Shown here: one piece after another, positions 59,975-64,000 of the stretch
How positions within the stretch are numbered: position 1 is the stretch's first letter
Layout: the number at the start of each line of letters is the position of its first letter
Assembly (NCBI GenBank): GCA_028872915.1
Contig: JAGWNY010000006.1
Coordinates: forward strand, 1 to 64,000
Direction of reading: 5' to 3'
From: Verrucomicrobiota bacterium
GTDB taxonomy: Bacteria; Verrucomicrobiota; Verrucomicrobiia; Limisphaerales; UBA11358
Length of the DNA stretch: 64,000 bases
The notes under the pieces: generated by a model
The model's database searches: none
The model's input: the letters and a program-made list of their open reading frames with translations, nothing else
Told to the model about the DNA's origin: nothing
Made by a program: the position numbers and the translations under genes

Positions 59975-62900
59975 TCACGGTGTGGAGAGACGATAGAATT
60001 TGCTGCTGACGCCCGTGGCGCTCTGGTCAATAAATTGGAACAAACCATCGGGACCAGCAACGTTGGTGGCAATCACCTCCCATTGCGGGAGAGGCAGGCT
60101 CAAATTGGCGGTTGCCCACAGCCGGTTCGTGCTGCCGGGAGTGCCGGCCAGATACACGGTCGCGGGTCCGCCGGCGCTGTTGGAGATGCCGTAAGCGTTG
60201 GGTTCCAGCAGCACCGTCAAGTTCGCCACGGCGCTCGTGGCGCTGCCGAACAGGTTGTTGACGATCACCTGATAGTGGCCGTCGTCGTTGGTGATGACCG
60301 GCCCGAAGGACAACCCGGCATTCGTCGCTCCGGCCAGGAGGGTGTTCGTATTGAAATACCATTGGTAATCCAGTCCCAAGCTTCCCGTTGCCGACACACC
60401 AAAATTGGCCGTGTCGCCAATGGGCAAGGTCAAGTCGCCAGGGTTGCTGGCGATGGCCGGCGACGCGATATTGGCTGCCGCAAAGTACGCGGACGGCTTG
60501 CCACCCGCCGTGGTGAAATTGCCTCCCGCAAACAAGGTATTTCCCGACACCGCCAGAGCGAGAACGTCGGCGTTCATCCCCGAACCCAAGGCTGACCAGG
60601 AACTGCCGTTCCATTCGGCGATGTTTGTGGCCGCCACGCTGCCTGCTGTCCTGAATCCGCCTCCCACAAACAAGTTGTTTCCCGATACTGCCAGAGCGTT
60701 AACGTAGGGGTTGGGGTTTATTTCCGAACCCGAAATCCCCGAACCCAAGGCTGACCAGGCACTGCCGCTCCACTCGGCAATGTTTGTGGCCGACACGCCG
60801 CCCGCCGAAGTGAAATTTCCTCCGACAAACAAGTTGGTTCCCGACACCGCCAGAACATAAACGCCGCCGTTGATCCCCGAACCCAAGGCCGACCAGGCAC
60901 TGCCGTTCCATTCGGCAATGTTCGTGGCCGCCACACCGCCCGCCGTAGTGAAACTTCCTCCGGCAAACAAGTTGGTTCCCGATACCGCCAGAGCGAGCAC
61001 TTGGCCATTCATTCCGGAGCCCAAGGCTAACCAGGAACTGCCGTTCCATTCAGCAATGTAATTGGCCGACACGCCGCCTGCCGTGGTAAAATAGCCTCCC
61101 GCAAACAAGTTGGTTCCCGACACCGCCAGAGCATTAACGCCGCTGTCGCTGTTCATCCCCGAACCCAAGGCCGACCAGGAACTGCCGTTCCATTCGGCAA
61201 TGTAATTGACCCACACGCCGCCTGCCATCGTAAAGGCGCCTCCAGCAAACAAGTTGGTTCCCGACACCGCCAGAGAGAAAACGTAGTAGTCCATCCCCGA
61301 ACCCAAGTCCGACCAGGAACTGCCGTTCCATTCGGCGATGAGGTTGGCCGCCACACCGCCTGCCGTGGTAAAATAGCCTCCCGCAAACAAGTCGGTTCCC
61401 GACACCGCCAGAGCGTTAACGTAGTAGTCCATCCCCGAACCCAAGTCCGACCAGGAACTGCCGTTCCATTCGGCGATGTAGTTGGTCGCCACGCCGCCCG
61501 CCATGCCGAACTCACCTCCCGCAAACAAGTTGGGTCCCGACACGGCCAGGGCGAAAACGCCGCCGCTAGCGTCGCTGTTCATCCCCGAACCCAGGGCTGA
61601 CCACAAACTGCCATTCCACTCGGCGATGTTCGTGGCCGACACTCCACCCGCCGTCGCGAAACCGCCTCCCACATACAAGTTGGTTCCCGACACCGCCAGA
61701 GCATAGACGTCGCTGTCCATCCCCGAACCCAAGGCTGACCAGGAACCGCCGTTCCATTCGGCGATGTAGTTGGCCGCCGCTCCGCCCGCCGTGGTGAACT
61801 GACCTCCCGCAAACAAGTTGGTTCCCGACACGGCCAGGGCGAAAACGCCGCCGTTAGCGTTGTTGTTCATCCCGGAACCCAAGACCGACCAGGAGCTGCC
61901 GTTCCATTCGGCGATGTAGTTGGCCGCCCCTCCGCCGGCCGTCGTGAAATTTCCTCCCGCAAACAAGTTGGTTCCCGACACCGCCAGAGCGAAAACAGTG
62001 TGATTCATCCCCGAACCCAAAGCCGACCAGGAACTGCCATTCCACTCGGCAATGTCATTGGCCGTCACTCCGCCCGCCGTGCCGAACCATCCGCCCGCGA
62101 ACAAGTTGGTTCCCGACACCGCCAGAGCGAAAACGCCGTAAACGGCGTAGTTTATTCCCGAACCCAAGGCCGACCAGGAACTGCCGTTCCACTCGGCAAT
62201 GCAATTGGCCGACACGCCGCCTGCCGTGGTAAAATAACCTGCCGCAAACAAGTTGGTTCCCGACACCGCCAGAGCCCTAACGATGCCCTTCAACCCCGAG
62301 CCCAAGGCCGACCAGGAACTGCCGTTCCATTCGGCGATATTATTGGCCATCACATCGCCTGCGACGGTGAAACTGCCGCCGACGTAAAGGTTGCCGGAAC
62401 CATCGGCGGCAGTGGCATAAACGGTTCCATTCACACTGGGCGCGCTAAAACTACTCATCCAATTGGCATCGCTAAACGTCGGGTCAATCCGCACCGGATA
62501 TTCCGCCGCCGCATCCTCCACCACCACCGCCAGCCGGCTGGCTGACAGCACTTCCATTCTGGCCGCCAGTTCCCTGCCCCGCGCGTCCACCGCCCTCAGC
62601 CGGTTATAGACCATCTGCCGTCCGCCGTCGGCCAAAACGAGCCGCGCCCCGCCGGGCATTGCCTCAGCCTTCGCTCCGTCCACTTCCAACTCCAGCCGCA
62701 CGGGGCCGCTGCCTTCTGGCCGCCGTTCAATCACAAAATCCTGCCGCAACCCGTCAATGCCCGCCGAATATTCCTCCGTCAATCCCGGACGGATGAACAG
62801 CGCCCTTTGCCCGTCCACCTCCGCCTTTCCGGACCGCGCAAGCAATTGGGCGCCGGCGCGCCCCATCGCCCGCGCCACCACCCGAAACGGCTCGCCTTTG

Positions 62901-63193
62901 CTCCCATCTTTCGTGGAAACCAGCCACAAGCCTTGCGTTGTGACGCGGCCCTTCAGCCGCTGAAACACGCACCGCAACGTCGCGCCGCCGGGACTGGCCG
63001 CAACGGCCAAGCCGTTCCCGGAATATTGTTTTCCCGCCATCGCACCGATTTGATCGAACGGAATGGCGGCGGCATGAGCCGCAGTGGCCGCCTTGTGAGC
63101 CGCGGGAACGGCCGCTGGTCGGGCGTGAGAGTTGAGGGTTGCGAGCGCCGGCAAAGCCAGCACGATGAGCAGATTTTGAATTTTCAGTTTCAT
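59975..63193 (-). CDS. Secreted repeat protein with Ig-like C-terminal module
   Basis: Predicted extracellular protein, 1072 residues. A signal peptide (MKLKIQNLLIVLALPALATL) precedes a beta-rich N-terminal module ending in YPVRIDPTFSDANW. Residues about 249-905 hold some 14 repeats of ~46 residues, pattern VxALAVSGTNLFAGGxFTTA...IAEWNGSSWSALGSGM, which suggests one or two beta-propellers. An Ig-like domain (IASNPGDLTLPIGDTANFGV; LDYQWYFNTNTLLAGATNAG) and a C-terminal module ending FYRLSTP follow. The last module is common in secreted proteins of this group. Likely a surface or secreted structural or adhesive protein; no catalytic motif is seen. Confidence 0.85.
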   Translation of the reverse strand: MKLKIQNLLIVLALPALATLNSHARPAAVPAAHKAATAAHAAAIPFDQIGAMAGKQYSGNGLAVAASPGGATLRCVFQRLKGRVTTQGLWLVSTKDGSKGEPFRVVARAMGRAGAQLLARSGKAEVDGQRALFIRPGLTEEYSAGIDGLRQDFVIERRPEGSGPVRLELEVDGAKAEAMPGGARLVLADGGRQMVYNRLRAVDARGRELAARMEVLSASRLAVVVEDAAAEYPVRIDPTFSDANWMSSFSAPSVNGTVYATAADGSGNLYVGGSFTVAGDVMANNIAEWNGSSWSALGSGLKGIVRALAVSGTNLFAAGYFTTAGGVSANCIAEWNGSSWSALGSGINYAVYGVFALAVSGTNLFAGGWFGTAGGVTANDIAEWNGSSWSALGSGMNHTVFALAVSGTNLFAGGNFTTAGGGAANYIAEWNGSSWSVLGSGMNNNANGGVFALAVSGTNLFAGGQFTTAGGAAANYIAEWNGGSWSALGSGMDSDVYALAVSGTNLYVGGGFATAGGVSATNIAEWNGSLWSALGSGMNSDASGGVFALAVSGPNLFAGGEFGMAGGVATNYIAEWNGSSWSDLGSGMDYYVNALAVSGTDLFAGGYFTTAGGVAANLIAEWNGSSWSDLGSGMDYYVFSLAVSGTNLFAGGAFTMAGGVWVNYIAEWNGSSWSALGSGMNSDSGVNALAVSGTNLFAGGYFTTAGGVSANYIAEWNGSSWLALGSGMNGQVLALAVSGTNLFAGGSFTTAGGVAATNIAEWNGSAWSALGSGINGGVYVLAVSGTNLFVGGNFTSAGGVSATNIAEWSGSAWSALGSGISGSEINPNPYVNALAVSGNNLFVGGGFRTAGSVAATNIAEWNGSSWSALGSGMNADVLALAVSGNTLFAGGNFTTAGGKPSAYFAAANIASPAIASNPGDLTLPIGDTANFGVSATGSLGLDYQWYFNTNTLLAGATNAGLSFGPVITNDDGHYQVIVNNLFGSATSAVANLTVLLEPNAYGISNSAGGPATVYLAGTPGSTNRLWATANLSLPLPQWEVIATNVAGPDGLFQFIDQSATGVSSKFYRLSTP
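60470..62450 (-). repeat. About 14 tandem ~138-bp coding repeats
   Basis: Units encode VxALAVSGTNLFAGGxFTTA...AEWNGSSWSALGSGM and differ mainly by variable linkers (MNNNANGG, MDYY, ISGSEINPNPY). DNA identity between many units is high, for example TTCGGCGATGTAGTTGGCCG-type stretches recur, so copy-number change by recombination is plausible. Confidence 0.85.
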
Positions 63194-63334
63194 AGGATTG
63201 TCCTGGTTTCATCGCCGCGCATCCGCCAAACGGCCTATCGAAAGTCAGGACGAAGGGGATGGCGCGCGGAAGCGGCAGATTTTGCGCGGCTGTTATCACG
63301 GCGATATCGAAGTCTGGCGCTGTATTGAAAAAAG

Positions 63335-63419
63335 TGGTGCGGATAGCAGGACTTGAACCTGCACGGGTTGCCCCACTACCACCTCAAAGTAGCGTGTCTG
63401 CCAATTCCACCATATCCGC
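63335..63419 (-). tRNA. tRNA-Leu (anticodon GAG)
   Basis: Minus-strand sequence starts GCGGATATGGTGGAATTGGC and ends TATCCGCACCA. The acceptor stem GCGGATA/TATCCGC pairs fully, the anticodon stem CTACT/GGTAG closes the loop TTGAGGT, giving anticodon GAG (leucine, CUC/CUU). The long variable arm (TGGGGCAACCCG) and T arm (GGTTCAAGTCC) fit a class II tRNA. CCA is encoded. 85 nt. Confidence 0.95.
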
Positions 63420-63698
63420 GCCATTGTTTTACAGGGGTTTTGCTTTGACCAATTGTTTTTGGGCCACCACGGCGCCACCGAGGAGCCGCGGCAAAACTAA
63501 CATAATGAAGCAGCGAGGAGGACGAAAAGCAAGCCCTTTGACGGGACAGATTGAAACTCGCCGCGCTTGCCTCCCCGAATTTTCGCTGGTAGGCTGCCAA
63601 CCGCCAGCGAATTTGCGCAACACGACAATGGCGCCGCAAAAAACCCCGCCGCCGCCGAGGAATCGCCGCGGCAGAAGAACCGGATTCAGGCAATCGCC

Positions 63699-64000
63699 TT
63701 GCCATTGAAAACCTACTTTGTCACCGGCACGGACACGGGCGTGGGCAAGACCGTCCTGACCGTGTTGCTCGCGCGATTTTTGCGCGGGCGTGGCATTGCC
63801 GCGGCAGCGATCAAACCCGTTTCCTCCGGCCGGCGCGGGGACGCGCGCCAATTGTTCCGGGCCATGGACGGGGCGCTGCCGCTGGATGATATCAATCCGT
63901 GGCATTTCGGCGCGCCGTTGGCGCCGGCATTGGCCGCGCGGCTGGAAGGCAAAAAAATTCTCCTGGGCGACGTTCTGGCCCACTGCCGCCGGATGCGAAA
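63699..64000 (+). CDS. bioD: Dethiobiotin synthetase, 5' part (truncated by window end)
   Basis: ATP-dependent enzyme that closes the ureido ring in biotin synthesis. The frame reads TYFVTGTDTGVGKTVLTVLL with P-loop GTDTGVGKT, then AAAIKPVSSG (family KPVSSG motif) and the middle part of the protein, ending at the window edge after 100 codons. The start is unclear: TTG at 63699 or 63705 are the only near candidates, as no in-frame ATG lies close upstream. It is not in the ORF track because it has no stop. Confidence 0.9.
   Translation, partial: MPLKTYFVTGTDTGVGKTVLTVLLARFLRGRGIAAAAIKPVSSGRRGDARQLFRAMDGALPLDDINPWHFGAPLAPALAARLEGKKILLGDVLAHCRRMR

Noticed and set aside
60470-62450. Regular repeats considered as a CRISPR array
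   Set aside because: The repeats are about 138 bp, lie in one open frame and encode a conserved protein unit; there are no unique spacers and no cas genes.
63259-63708. 149-residue plus-strand ORF
   Set aside because: It reads through the tRNA-Leu gene; the IAGLEPARVAPLPPQ segment is the usual translation of a tRNA complement.

Overview
The window looks like chromosome from a GC-rich member of the Verrucomicrobiota, probably Pedosphaera/Limisphaerales-like. This is an inference. It rests on large secreted proteins made of Ig-like and repeat modules, a C-terminal module ending in FYRLSTP, a N-terminal CPxCG zinc-ribbon membrane protein, a plant-polysaccharide hydrolase operon, and short dispersed repeats such as CACGGAGTCACGGAGAACACGGAGG. 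No rRNA gene or taxonomic marker other than the ribosomal proteins is present.

Layout. (1) 1-10840, minus: the first 3613 codons of a giant secreted Rhs/YD-repeat protein whose C-terminus lies outside the window; it is absent from the ORF track because it has no stop inside the window. (2) 11.7-19.0 kb, minus: a four-gene carbohydrate operon (GH79-like glucuronidase, CE15-like glucuronoyl esterase, GH2-like hydrolase, Tat-exported Gfo/Idh/MocA oxidoreductase), divergent from a large sensor histidine kinase. (3) 21.9-26.7 kb, minus: 2-oxoacid dehydrogenase E1alpha, E1beta and E2, then an acyl-CoA ligase. (4) 26.8-34.1 kb: RNase D coupled to AmgK and MurU (cell-wall sugar recycling), an RlmI-type methyltransferase, a CBS protein, an SDR, RsmI, CutA and an unknown membrane protein.

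(5) 34.2-47.3 kb, minus: a compact ribosomal cluster transcribed rplB-rpsS-rplV-rpsC-rplP-rpmC-rpsQ-rplN-rplX-rplE-rpsN-rpsH-rplF-rplR-rpsE-rplO-secY-map-infA-rpmJ-rpsM-rpsK-rpsD-rpoA-rplQ. It lacks rpsJ, rplC, rplD and rplW upstream of rplB, rpmD between rpsE and rplO, and adk between secY and map. rpmJ was too short for the ORF track. (6) 47.5-54.1 kb: a zinc alcohol dehydrogenase, a zinc-ribbon membrane protein overlapping pncC, a secreted protein, a GT2 glycosyltransferase, two unknown proteins and a divergent adenylate-forming enzyme. (7) 54.3-58.0 kb: smc.

(8) 58.0-63.2 kb is the most accessory-looking part. It holds an IS4-type transposase remnant broken by a one-base deletion, a protein built of seven tandem Myb/SANT-like helix-turn-helix repeats, and a secreted protein with about 14 copies of a ~46-residue repeat. 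(9) The window ends with tRNA-Leu(GAG) and the start of bioD.

The observations that most deserve follow-up are the seven-repeat HTH array, the giant Rhs protein with an in-frame 42-bp tandem repeat, and the glucuronoyl-targeting operon with a palindrome in its divergent promoter region. Many long ORFs in the track are antisense shadows of high-GC genes and were left out.
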